From Mesostigma viride (lineage: Eukaryota; Streptophyta; Mesostigmatophyceae; Mesostigmatales; Mesostigmataceae), in contig RPFO01001493.1 of assembly GCA_009746045.1 (NCBI GenBank), positions 1-56,520 of the forward strand: a stretch of 56,520 bases of DNA. The letters are read 5' to 3'. A program made the translations under genes and the position numbers. Shown here in pieces: positions 20,028 through 46,644 of the stretch (position 1 is the stretch's first letter; each line of letters opens with the position of its first letter). The notes under the pieces were generated by a model. That model did not search any database. It was not told the origin of the DNA and worked only from the letters and a program-made list of their open reading frames with translations.

Positions 20028-21718
20028 TGGATACCATTTGTAATAACTCACACATTTCAACACATCCATGGGTACGGCATGGAACCATGTTCATTTATGA
20101 TATGTTCAAGAGTAGCAATGCTTAACATCCATGAAATATGCTCATTGTATAATTGTTTACGATTTATGAATGCAGGGGGGTCGCTACGCGAGTGACCAAC
20201 AAGCACTCAAGTCAACAATATGCCCAGAAAGAAGGCAGGGCCAGGTCATGGCTGGTCCTGAAAATGCACCCAAGGTGCCCACAACATGTCTACATTACAC
20301 CCTCGCTATCCTAGACCCTGCAGCCTGCCGGGGGGGGCACAAAATGTAACTGGCAGCCAGGGACCATGGTGCAGGCCAAATAGCAGGTGTAAAGCTAGCT
20401 CAAAGCTAGCTCAGTCCAAAGAATGAAATAAGAAGCAAATACTTGCCAAGGTTAGGTCGGTGATCGTTATTGGAGGCTTGGCTGCCACCACGGTGCTCGA
20501 CAATGATGCTGAGGCCTTCAATCATATATGAAGCAGATACTGCAAAGAGGCACAAATAGCAATACAAGCACAATGTAAGCATGAAAAGCTCAAGTTTCCA
20601 AGCCAGTCTAGCTCACTTGGACATGAGGTTAAGCGTTAGAAACATATGGGCAACATCCCAGCAAGCCTTGAAAAAGTTTTCAGCAACAAGGCAGTATATG
20701 TGTTAAATCAAACTACCACATTGCAACTAAGCACAGTGACTTCTACTTGCTGCTGTTTTGACGACGCAAGGCCGTTTACCTTTTCAGTGACACCACGGGA
20801 AAAGAAAGCATTACCCAGCAAACTTCCTTTAAGTTCCCCGGACATAGGCGTAATCACAACCACGACGTTGGGCATTGAAAAGAACCGGAATCATTAAGTC
20901 TGCGGGGGTTATAAGCTACGATACTCTTGACACGCTTATTTAGAACGATGCGGTTGCGGATGACATCCGGAACCTTGTTCTTGACGTGCGCCCAGGCCGC
21001 CAGCTGCGCGGGACAGCTCAAGAAATATATATTAAAGGACGGTGACGCCCGGGAAGCACCCAGCCTTGCGGCAAAAGTAAAATATGGCTCGCGCTCGCCG
21101 TGGTTTTCGCCAGGCGTGACTGCGATATCACGACGAAAAAATGGAGACTCTTTGACCCATCTAACTGCCCAGGTCCCTCTGTTGCCCGGGTCGCCCATTA
21201 ACCCAGAAGCGTACCATAACCCATACTCGCGATATCCGCAGCTACTGGGCGGAAAAAGAAATTGTAAAACCGAACTGCATACTGACCTATCATGCCATCT
21301 ACGTAGCTTCCAGATTTTCTTCAACGATGCCAAAATCCGTTCATGAACAATATTTTCGACATATACAAAGCACCTGCACGTCAAAAGCAGCATCTTCGAA
21401 ATGACTAGATGATGATCTAAAGTTCTGTCTTCATTCGGGGCAAAATAATGGCCTATAACGTTCAGGCAAGCCTCAGAACTGGAACGACCCCATAGCCGTC
21501 ACTCGACAAAATGCTCGATTACATTGCAACGTTCTTGCTGTAGTAGGTACTTTTCCTCGCCTCATATTTTCCAGGTACGGTCGGCCCCTGTCGACCCCGG
21601 GGGCTTGGCGCGCTCAGTACCTATCCCAGTTTCGCGCCAAAACCCACCAGGGATCCTCAGGACCAACTTTGGCGCCAAAACCGCCCCCCTGACCCCCCCC
21701 GTCTCAAACGAGGACTAT
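20028..21718. other. interior of fold-back element; no recognised gene
   Basis: Mostly non-coding. A 179-codon minus-strand frame (20854-21393) has no motif I recognise and may be chance. A minus-strand segment at 20443-20539 has a good acceptor (ctctttgcag) and a possible donor (GTATTT) and would encode MIEGLSIIVEHRGGSQ; it may be a captured exon but nothing connects to it. Confidence 0.35.
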
Positions 21719-21905
21719 GTCCTCAAATGAGGACATTTGGTTTTTGGACAATATACTCTCCCAACGGAGTTATGTTCCTAATTAATTAATTAATTAATTA
21801 ATAGCCCAGAGAAGGGGCATATGGCCTATAATACATTCTAAGCTACTTCCTGCAAGGGTGGGTTAATGTAAACGACACTTGCTCTAGGTGCACCAAGGGC
21901 ACCTG
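21719..21905 (-). repeat. right arm of the fold-back inverted repeat
   Basis: Inverse copy of 19871-20027, interrupted at about 21781-21802 by a (TTAA)n run absent from the left arm. Just outside the arm is a short tandem of GCACCTGCACCCCCCACA-like units. Confidence 0.65.
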
Positions 21906-22048
21906 CACCCCCCACAGCACCTGCACCCCCCACAACAATCCGAAAAGCCATTTTTGTCCCCTTGAAATTATCAGGAGATAGATTAGTGGTCAGTTTGGCC
22001 TCAAATTTGGCACCACGGTGCCTAATCAGACATCTTATGATGCCATGT

Positions 22049-22472
22049 CAAAGAGACAACCAGCGCAGGCCAGAAATCGGGAGAATCCGGACCATGGTAG
22101 CTCGAGCCTGCCGTTATCTTTTCCGCGTTTTCGAGTCGTTCAGGATGATGAAGATGAATGGTGATGGAAATGTGTATCCTTGTGCATTGAAATTATGGCT
22201 GGCTTACGTGTGGAGCGACTAGATGACCTAGACGGTGGGGCCGGAAACAGCATGCTTGATCAGGGCGTGTGTTTCTAGCCTAACTGGCCGGGAGTGTCTA
22301 GTGGTGAGCACCATTGCTGCGATCGCTCTCCCACCATTTACGAGGAAATACCCGCAAATGGAAAACCACTGAAAAGGTCTAGCTAGTCAGTCATCACGTT
22401 AGCCATGCCATGATTCCAAACGTCCAAGAACTGCACACGGTGCAAAGGCAAAAAGCCGGAGGACAGCACTTT
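22049..22472 (-). repeat. 424-bp dispersed repeat, copy 1
   Basis: Almost identical to the reverse complement of 22838-23260. Shared landmarks: GAGACAACCAGCGCAGGCC, GAATCCGGACCATGGTAGC, GGCCGGAAACAGCATGCTTG and GCCGGAGGACAGCACTT. No coding frame spans it. With the other copy it forms a long hairpin with a 365-bp loop. Confidence 0.85.
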
Positions 22473-22837
22473 CAAATGTACCGGCGGGAACCAAAAGCCC
22501 GCGGATGCCAGAAAACATCGTGTTGCGGCAGCGACGCGACGATGTGGACAACGAATCCAGTGCCAAGCTCGGAACGGCCGCAAAGGAGATCTGGCATCAC
22601 AGGGTTCAGATGTGCGGAGATACTATGCGATCCAGCCGCTCCACGACCTTTTTGTAGAGCTTGTGCCAAGGGGCAGCACCGAACAGATGTGGGTGACGTT
22701 GCAAAAAACATCGGACTTGACGTCATGTGGTCAAAAAAATTTTTTTAACTCGGCAGCATGGTAACATGGTGGCATTTGCTAGCATAAAATACTGTATTTT
22801 CAGCACTTTCTGGCATGTATGCATGCAGCTATAATGA
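22473..22837. other. spacer between the opposed 424-bp repeats
   Basis: Unique sequence with no supported gene. Its right end (about 22757-22837) resembles part of the ~185-bp satellite unit (ATGGTGGCATTTGCTAGCAT, then TATGCAT...ATAATGA). Confidence 0.5.
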
Positions 22838-23260
22838 AAGTGCTGTCCTCCGGCTTTTTGCCTTTGCACCGTGTGCAGTTCTTGGACGTTTGGAATCATG
22901 GCATGGCTAACGTGATGACTGACTAGCTAGACCTTTTCAGTGGTTTTCCATTTGCGGGTATTTCCTCGTAACTGGTGGGAGAGCGATCGCAGCAATGGTG
23001 CTCACCACTAGACACTCCCGGCCAGTTAGGCTCGAAACACACGCCCTGATCAAGCATGCTGTTTCCGGCCCCACCGTCTAGGTCATCTAGTCGCTCTACA
23101 CGTAAGCCAGCCATAATGTCAATGCACAAGGATACACATTTCCATCACCATTCATCTTCATCATCCTGAACGACTCGAACACGCAGACAAGATAACGGCA
23201 GGCTCGAGCTACCATGGTCCGGATTCTCCCGATTTCTGGCCTGCGCTGGTTGTCTCCTTG
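22838..23260 (+). repeat. 424-bp dispersed repeat, copy 2 (inserted in satellite)
   Basis: Inverse copy of 22049-22472. It is flanked by ATAATGA on both sides (22831-22837 and 23261-23267), a candidate 7-bp target duplication, and it interrupts the satellite. I see no terminal inverted repeat or poly-A tail, so the element class is unclear. Confidence 0.75.
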
Positions 23261-23631
23261 ATAATGACATCAAATGAACTCAGTTGGGCCTGGAACTTTG
23301 CACAAGTTCTAAACACATCCCATGCAGCATGCCCACTAAGTTTCAGGCTGGTTGGATGACGAAATGGTGAAAGTTGCTAGCATAAAGACCCCCCAAATGC
23401 AGTTTTTCATGGTTTTCCAAGGGTTTCCTCACACATATGCATATATAATGACACCAAATGAACTCAGTTGGGCCTGGAACTTAACACATGTTCTAAACAC
23501 ATCCCATTCAGTATGCCCACAAAGTTTCAGGCTGGTTGGATGACGAAATGGTGGCAAATGCTAGCATAAATACCCCCCACATGCTTTTTTTTCATGGTTT
23601 TCCAAGGTTTTCATCACACATATGCATATAT

Positions 23632-24414
23632 GACGACACGGATCGGCATGGCGTGGGCGCACCTCCATGACCACCGCCGCTGGTGGAGCAACCCCGCCCT
23701 ACCCCGGATCGTCAATTAATTAATTAATTAACCCCTAATAAAATAAAAAAATAGACACGTGACTGCGTCACGTGAGCATAAGTCCTTAGTGGGAGGGGAA
23801 CATGGGATGGAATGGATGGTATAAGGATCGTCAAGCGCGACCTCTTCAAGGTCGTCATTCTGACGATCCTGACCTATGGCGCCGAGACCTGGACACTGAC
23901 GCAGGAGCTGGAGCAACGACTCGACGGCGCCGTCACCAATATGCTGCGCAAGGCCCTTAACATCCCCTTTGGTTTGCACATTAGTAATGAGGATTTGTAC
24001 GCTGATTTGCCCTATGTTTCCCACATTATTAGGCACAGGCGCCTGGGCCTAGCCGGGCATCTGGCCCGCACAGATCAGGTAGATACATCAGATAGACTAG
24101 CTGGCACCAAGCCCGCCCAGCCTGGGCGATACGTCCTCACCTGGCGTGCCCCCGGCCGCGCGTGGCAGGGCCGCCACCCGTGGACTTTTCGTGATAGACT
24201 CGGCATGGACATGTGCTACACTAGACGTGACGGGCTCACGCCCGGGCAGCCTCCTGGTTTGTCTGTAATATGGAGGCAGATGGCACGCAAGGATAGATGG
24301 CAAGTAGTGATGAAGGAGACCACCCCCAAGCCTGTGGGGGCTCCACGTGTGACCGCGTATGGCATTCATAGCGATTCGGGCCGCGGTGCCCACACCCCTG
24401 TAACTAGGACCTAG
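23632..24414 (+). pseudogene. C-terminal fragment of LINE reverse transcriptase ORF
   Basis: The frame reads RIGMAWAHLHDHRRWWSN, is broken by a 109-bp insertion plus duplication, then resumes KRDLFKVVILTILTYGAETWTLT, the characteristic segment after the LINE RT domain. It continues with ISNEDLYADLP and IIRHRRLGLAGHLAR, the usual helical tail of RTE/I/CRE-like elements. Stop at 24412-24414. The catalytic FADD region is missing because of the 5' truncation. Confidence 0.85.
23716..23824 (-). mobile_element. short antisense copy of the same LINE 3' end, nested in the LINE
   Basis: 109 bp flanked by the 10-bp duplication GGATCGTCAA (23706-23715, 23825-23834). On the minus strand it reads the same 3' UTR as 24421-24492 (CCATCCATTCCATCCCATG, TCACGTGACGCAGTCACGTG) and ends in a (TTAA)n tail. 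One copy of the duplication restores the RT frame across the site. Confidence 0.85.
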
Positions 24415-24888
24415 ATAGCTTACACCATCCATTCCATCCCATGTTCCCCTCCCACTGAGGACTTATGCTCACGTGACGCAGTCACGTGTCTATTAATTAA
24501 TTAATTAATTAGTATGCATATATAATGACACCAAATGAACTCAGTTGGGCCTGGAACTTTGCACATGTTCTAAACACATCCCATGCAGCATGCCCACAAA
24601 GTTTCAGGCTGGTTGAATGACCAAATGGCGGTGACGTATGCTAGCATAAATACCCCCCAAAATGCAGTTTTTCATGGTTTTCCAAGGGTTCCGACACATG
24701 GGTGCATATATCAATGAACTCAGTTAAGCCGAGAACTCTGCACAGCTCATAAAAACATCTATCTTAACTGCCCACAAGAAATTCAGACTGTTTGCATGAC
24801 AAATAGGTGACAGATGCTAGCGAACATAGCACAAAAAGTGCAGTTCCTAGTATTTGTATTTCAAGGGTTTCATCACATAGTTGCATGT

Positions 24889-25061
24889 CAATCATTCCAG
24901 TTTGGGATGTATAGTCAGGTTCCCAACAACACATCTAGATTATATATTATGCGACAATGCAGGAAGGCAGACTTAGGGGCACACGCCCATGATACAACGT
25001 CAACATGTGCATCAATAACACACATGTAGCTAATCATCATACTAGAAAGCACACCTTCCCA
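24889..25061. other. unique spacer
   Basis: Short stretch between the satellite and the tetranucleotide arrays; no gene or structure seen. Confidence 0.4.
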
Positions 25062-25919
<858 letters not shown>

Positions 25920-26799
25920 AAAATGATGCAACAGGCACGAAAAAAGGGGGAAGGAGCCGCCTGCCCAACGTGCCGCCTGGCGACGGCAGCGATGGGCACA
26001 GGGGGGGATGGGTGCACTTTGTCTTGTTCGCCTGTCGCGTTTTATTTGCCTGCCCGCCCCAGTCCTTCTCAGATTGCCTCCTCAGGCGTTGGCGTCAGGG
26101 TAAGAGTTCTTTTCGCCCGTCGCCAGACGCTTAAACCACTAGAATACGCCGATTAATGACGATAAAAAAGCGGGTTACGACGATAGAAACCAGTAGATGT
26201 TGGTTCTCCCACACCCCGGGCACACCAGCGACGTCGGCAGCGAGCCCCGCCCGCAATTTATGCAGTGGACGATGTTGCTCCCCCCAAGGGAAGCCATAAA
26301 GCTGCAACAAATGGGGTAAAAGCGATTAAATCTACGACATGCATTTTTGCCCCTGTCAGCGCTCGTATAAATCTTACTTTTACGGGAAAATTGTGAGCAA
26401 CATGGAAACGCAAAATTAAGGGAATTGTTCCAAAGTGTGCCCTTCCACCAGCAGCGTCTAATCTGTGCTAGCCATTACCTTGAACACGCATGGGTGGCTG
26501 CGCTCGGCGCGCAAAAGTGGCCACTGCTGCGTGTTCACCCTCGCACACACTCACACACACACACAAAAGCTGTTTCCCGACCTTTTTTTTTGCAGAATAA
26601 ATTTCCTTACGTCAATGCCGATCGAACAAGCGAGATCCGGTACAAAATGGCTTCGTAATCCGTGCATAGTAAATTTTCACACTACCATAGCCTTCGCAAT
26701 GGAATTTGCCCTCAACATCTCCCGCGCGCACTGAATTTCGTCACTTTCTTTCCGAAATTTCGCGGGGCAACTTTGGCGCGGCGTCGGATTGATGTGCCA
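25920..26799. other. unique spacer between repeat arrays
   Basis: No gene supported. Contains a short (CA)n run near 26545-26567. Small frames here have no recognisable features. Confidence 0.45.
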
Positions 26800-27794
26800 C
26801 CCACCCACCCACCCACCCACCCACCCACCCACCCACCCACCCACCCACCCACCCACCCACCCACCCACCACCCACCCACCCACCCACCCACACCACCCAC
26901 CCACCCACCCACCCACCCACCCACCCACCCACCCACCCACCCACCCACCACCCACCCACCACCACCCACCCACCCACCCACCCACCCACCCACCACCCAT
27001 GCACCCACCCACCCACCACCACCCACCCACCCACCCACCCACCCACCACCCACCCACCCACCCACCACCCACCCACCCACCCACCCACCCACCACCCACC
27101 CACCCACCCACCCACCCACCCACCCACCCACCCACCCACCCACACCACCCACCCACCCATGCACCCACCCACCCACCCACCCACCCACCCACCCACCCAC
27201 CCACCACCACCACCCACCCACCCACCCACCCACCCACCACCCACCCACCCACCCACCCACCCACCCACCCACCCACCCACCCACCCACCCACCCACCCCC
27301 ACCCACCCACCCACCCACCCACCCACCCCCTCCCTCCCTCCTCCCTCCCTCCCTCCCTCCCTCCCTCCCTCCCTCCCTCCCTCCCTCCCTCCCTCCCTCC
27401 CTCCCTCCCTCCCTCCTCCCTCCCTCCTCCCTCCCTCCCTCCCTCCCTCCCTCCCTCCCTCCCTCCCTCCCTCCCTCCCTCCCTCCCTCCCTCCCTCCCT
27501 CCCTCCCTCCCTCCTCCCTCCTCCCTCCCTCCCTCCCTCCTCCCTCCCTCCCTCCCTCCCTCCCTCCCTCCCTCCCTCCCTCCCTCCCTCCCTCCCTCCA
27601 TCCGTCCGTCCGTCCGTCCGTCGGTCCGTCGGTCGGTCGGTCGGTCGGTCGGTCGGTCGGTCGGTCGGTCGGTCGGTCGGTCGGTCGGTCGGTCGGTCCG
27701 TCCGTCCGTCCGTCCGTCCGTCCGTCCGTCCGTCCGTCCGTCCGTCCGTCCGTCCGTCCGTCCGTCCGTCCATCCATCCATCCATCCATCCATC
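26800..27794. repeat. composite tetranucleotide array: CCCA, CCCT, CCGT, CGGT, CCGT, CCAT
   Basis: (CCCA)n about 26800-27325 with slips; (CCCT)n about 27326-27598; then one CCAT, a few CCGT, (CGGT)n about 27622-27696, (CCGT)n about 27697-27770 and (CCAT)n about 27771-27794. Adjacent motifs mostly differ by one base, and the last blocks are arranged symmetrically around CGGT. Confidence 0.97.
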
Positions 27795-28561
27795 GGGGTT
27801 AATGCTTAGACCATTCGTCCATAGACCTCAAGTTAACCATTATGTAATTAATTAATTCATTAATTAAATTGAGGTCTACACAAATTAACCATGCTAAGCA
27901 TAACTGATATCAGGAATGATTGATCACGGCACCCAAATCTAGCACTCAGAGGGTATCAATATATTCAATGGGGTTGCCCTTTACACGCAATATTGTTTAT
28001 TCCACATGCAAGAGGACGAAATTGTCGTCCTCGATCGGACCAATGTCCACATCTGTGCGCTATTAAGCTGGTAAACATGCGCGCCGACAATGTGAGTACC
28101 GACCATCTAGTTTCAGAGACGGCCAAACGCCCGCCGGCTGACCTCAAACAATTCCTGTCTGATGACTTAAGGGCTTATCCGGCCCCCAGAGGATCTTGTA
28201 CTTCGGGCCTAGGCCCAAAGTAGTAGCTAGTCTAAATGTGCACAAAAAACCATAATTACACATCGAAGTCCCAAATTTCCAAACAAGTCCCAGAATGCTC
28301 AAGCCCTAAAGTCCTGTGGACTGTCAATGAAAGCGAGCCCCAAAACACTATTTATTTCATGGTTGCGCCCGTTACAAGGGCCAGGCCGCGAAATGCCTGC
28401 TCATAATTCGTACAAGGATATACGTGGCCGCATTAGCCGGAATGGTTTTCCTTGACGTAGGTGGTGTGTAGATGTCTGCACCCTCCCCAAAGGTAACTTG
28501 AAGTTTGGAGAATCTTGAGTGACTTGTGAGCCCGCGGAACTCTGTGCCAGAATACCCTGAC
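27795..28561. other. 3' flank of gene A
   Basis: No gene. AGACCTCAA ... TTGAGGTCT around an AT-rich (TTAA) core at about 27824-27878 could fold as a hairpin. A TGTAA motif on the minus strand at 28372-28376 is a candidate polyadenylation signal of the kind used in green algae, about 190 bp past the proposed gene A stop. Confidence 0.4.
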
Positions 28562-43718
<15,157 letters not shown>

Positions 43719-43873
43719 GGTACTATTAGCATTACGCGCGCGTACGTGATCCGGTCGATTCTGCCGCAGCGCCTAGCGCTAGTAGCTGTGAATTGCAATC
43801 AACGAAAAAACTATCTCGCTGATCTCTCTCGACTCTCTCTTTCTCTCTTCAAAACCAGTACTCTCAAGCTGTC

Positions 43874-43881
43874 TATATATA
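43874..43881 (-). promoter_or_regulatory. candidate TATA box of gene A
   Basis: TATATATA about 155 bp upstream of the gene A start, next to a CT-rich stretch (about 43802-43860) that would lie around the transcription start. Confidence 0.45.
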
Positions 43882-44467
43882 GCTAGTAGTCGGACCAGAA
43901 TATCTGGCTCCCGGCCGGACCAGTAACCAATATTTGGGAAGTGGCCCCAGCGGCACTAGCTGGAAGCTGACCCTCTCGGTAAGGCTGAGCTGCAGCGTGG
44001 GACGTATGTATGATGATCAGCAAGCGCGCCGACCGGCCGGCGGGGCCGCCATATTGGCCTGCAAGCTGTACTCGATGTACATGTGCATATAAACCCGGCC
44101 GCAATAAACTGATCACTACTCTAGCAGCAGCTAGTCAACCACCGATAGTACACTATATAGAGCCGATGCATGCCCAGCGAAAATAACCTGTACATAACCT
44201 AGCTATAAACTTGAATTGTGCTGCAGGCTGTACTGCATGCGCACTAAAGTGCTCGTTCGATTCCGATCATAATTTGCATTTAGGTGATCACGTGCGACGT
44301 TGACAGTTGACAATGCATGTCGCGCACGGTCCCTGCATGACCAGCGCCCTGCCGCTGAAATTGAACGCCTCGGCTTCAGCACTCGCGCCAGAGACGCTCA
44401 GCACTCAGGCTCCCATGCAGCTCGATCGTGAGGAGGTTTGGTTGGGCACAATAAGTATATTATTCGC

Positions 44468-44512
44468 GCATCTTCTAGAAGGTTTTCCCAGCATCTTCTA
44501 GAAGGTTTTCCC
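44468..44512. promoter_or_regulatory. tandem heat-shock-element-like repeat
   Basis: Two copies of a 23-bp unit containing TTCTAGAAGGTTTTC. TTC-nn-GAA-nn-TTT fits the alternating nGAAn/nTTCn units bound by heat shock factor. It lies between the divergent genes. Confidence 0.4.
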
Positions 44513-46112
44513 GGCACGCCCACGGGTCAACGGAAATCGAGAAGGCAGCAAGGTGTACAGTGTACCTAAAGTAAAATTGGCAAGGCCGGAAGTGATTGGG
44601 CGGGAAGCCGGGAACACGGCTCCAGGTTTGTCAGAACTCGCTCGGAAGCCGACATGAGCGCTCGGCCGCTCGCTGCACGAATGAACGCCAGGCACAACAC
44701 TCGCTGCACGGCTGCAGCCGACTTAAATTGACTGACTTATTAATGCGGGCACCCCAATTTAGGCACAACTAGGTGTTTGGCTATCTGTGGACTATCTGTG
44801 GCAGACCTGGGTTAACTTCACTGGTATATGGAAATAAAAAAAACACCCATTTCACCGGAAATTGACTGACGGGAAGACTCTGACCGGCGCAGTACAGGCA
44901 CGTACTACAGACTGTATAGACTCTCTGCGGCTGGACTGAACTGAACTGAACAGGCACTTCCTTTGAACGGAAAGACGGAGCTCGCCAGCTCGGCACACGG
45001 TGGGAACTGGGAAGTGGGTAATATTCTATCACACTACAGTACCCTCAGTGTAACCAGCTGGTCGATACGTGGTACCTCTTAACCTAACGATATTCCTATT
45101 GGTTAATAAATAATACCCATTTACCCGGAACTGGGAAGTGGGAACTTGGATAATTATGGTCTCAAAGTCATGGGTAACGGGTAAACAAACGGGTAAACAA
45201 AATAGATAAAAGTACCCATATTTACCCAGAAAAGTCATGACCGCGTGCACTGCCTGCAGGAGCCTGCAGGTAGGGCAGATTCAGCATACCTACTGTACTG
45301 TACCGATACTCGAAAACATACATACCTTCCGTAGGTTTACTGTAGGAGCAAATGCACGAGCTGCATGGGAGCCTGCGCCTAGAGCGTTCAGGTTCGAGCA
45401 ATTATTGCGCGAGGGATTTGCACGAGGGAGCGAGGGAGCAAGGTAATTTTGGTAGGCGCTGCTCATACAGTCATATGTGCGGCGTGGGACACAACCACCA
45501 CCACAACAACACTGTTGGTAAGCGCCAGAGGCCCAGAGCACCGGGCAGACGACTGAACCTGAATAGGCGCGCGATTGTTGAATGCCGATGGGTTTTCTTA
45601 GCCTCGCACGTGACCGCAAGTGGTCGCGCGCATCATCTCATTAAACTTAATTGGGGAAAAAGCACGCGGGTGGTTTTGCCGGCAAGTTGATTTGAGCCGG
45701 GCAACGATGGTTCAACATGACCTGCTAGTGAGTTGCAATACCTCGTGCGTTTAGTACCTCTCGTGACGCGCGCTTCAAGTAGGCCGCATACCACTGGCCG
45801 GCCTCCGCGCGCGACGTCACGTTAAGTACGCTGATCACTAGCTAGAGCACGCTGCTGCCCGGCTGCTGTTTGCATTTGCAATTGGCGTTCAGAACCGCGC
45901 GCGAGCTCGGCCCAAATAGCTGCTGCCCAGACGTGGCGTGCCAGCAACCCTACCAGCTTGCAGCTTCCTGTAATACCGCACGTCCCATATGCGTCACAGC
46001 GCCAAAGGAAGTGGAATGCAATATTCTCGTGCGAAAGGCCGGCTGGCTTGAAACGTCGCGGAAAAGCGGCTACTAACAGCCCGACACGTGAGGCGTTGGG
46101 GAATATTTGCGC

Positions 46113-46152
46113 AGTGATTGCTTACAAGAAGCCTATCTTGTAAGTAATCACT
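46113..46152. repeat. hairpin upstream of gene B
   Basis: 17-bp stem (AGTGATTGCTTACAAGA / TCTTGTAAGTAATCACT, one mismatch) with a 6-base loop AGCCTA, about 95 bp before the gene B start codon, so possibly in the 5' UTR or core promoter. Confidence 0.7.
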
Positions 46153-46246
46153 GAGGGGCGCTAGTCCAAGTACTTGCTTGGCGGCACGCGGCAATATTCG
46201 TCATTAAGTATCTTTCCAATCACAAGTTCACTGCAATCCGGACATC

Positions 46247-46644
46247 ATGAATGAGAAACGCATTGTTTTGCCTGGGAAAATCGAAAACCAAGTATCCGAG
46301 CTACGCTGGAAGCCCCCCGGTCTGAAATTGTGTTCTCACCCTGCGTCAAAAACAGTGAAGTCTCTGACAGGCCTGCCATCGGAGTACAACGGCAATCCTC
46401 TGTATTCACTGAAGCGATACACAGCCAATGCAGCGGCGTCCCGCGCACATGACGCAAGCATCGAAGAGAGCCCCCAACTGAGGGAGAGGCGTCAAGACAT
46501 CCTGAACATGATCAAGAACTCTGAGATACTGAGCGACCTTGCGCAGTCAAAGGCCACGTCCCAGCTACTCCAGGGACTCCCGAGAGCCCCTGCGTTCTCC
46601 CTGGACATTGCCACGGATTCAGCTGTTCTCGTGGCCCCTAGCAG
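46247..46644 (+). CDS. gene B exon 1
   Basis: Starts [15 protein letters not shown] at the first ATG; shares [18 protein letters not shown] and [15 protein letters not shown] with gene A; ends SAVLVAPSR at donor GTAATG, phase 2. A TAA lies just inside the intron. Confidence 0.8.

Larger units (their letters stand above)
23632..24512 (+). mobile_element. 5'-truncated LINE with a (TTAA)n tail
   Basis: Non-LTR retrotransposon fragment flanked by the 11-bp duplication TATGCATATAT (23621-23631, 24513-24523), which splits the satellite exactly once. It encodes the C-terminal part of the reverse transcriptase ORF, then a short 3' UTR ending CGTGTCTAT followed by (TTAA)n. Truncation at the 5' end plus a variable-length duplication is the signature of target-primed reverse transcription. 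Confidence 0.85.
23263..24888 (+). repeat. ~185-bp tandem satellite, interrupted by a LINE
   Basis: Units begin at 23263, 23447, 24524 and 24711 and share AATGACACCAAATGAACTCAG, CATCCCATGCAGCATGCCCA, TTTCAGGCTGGTTGGATGAC, GCTAGCATAAATACCCCCCA and TTTTTCATGGTTTTCCAAGG. The fourth unit is more diverged. The LINE (23632-24512) sits between units 2 and 3. Function unknown. Confidence 0.85.
43719..46246. promoter_or_regulatory. shared upstream region of genes A and B
   Basis: 2.5 kb between the two divergent start codons with no supported gene. It should hold both promoters. Seen inside: a TATA box on the gene A side, a tandem heat-shock-element-like repeat, a hairpin just upstream of gene B, and one copy of the CATGTGCGGCGTGGG motif (about 45474). 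Confidence 0.6.

Noticed and set aside
20854-21393. 179-codon minus-strand gene
   Set aside because: No motif, no splice context, and it lies in the fold-back repeat; not enough to call it a gene.
23752-24492. DNA transposon with ~75-bp terminal inverted repeats
   Set aside because: The inverted ends are two opposed copies of a LINE 3' end, each with its own target duplication; the nested-LINE reading explains frame and flanks better.
26662-27855. ~400-codon frames over the second array block
   Set aside because: Same artefact of stop-free simple repeats.
27824-27878. Another LINE tail at (TTAA)n
   Set aside because: The CACGTGTCTAT 3' end is absent; it is better described as an AT-rich hairpin loop between AGACCTCAA and TTGAGGTCT.
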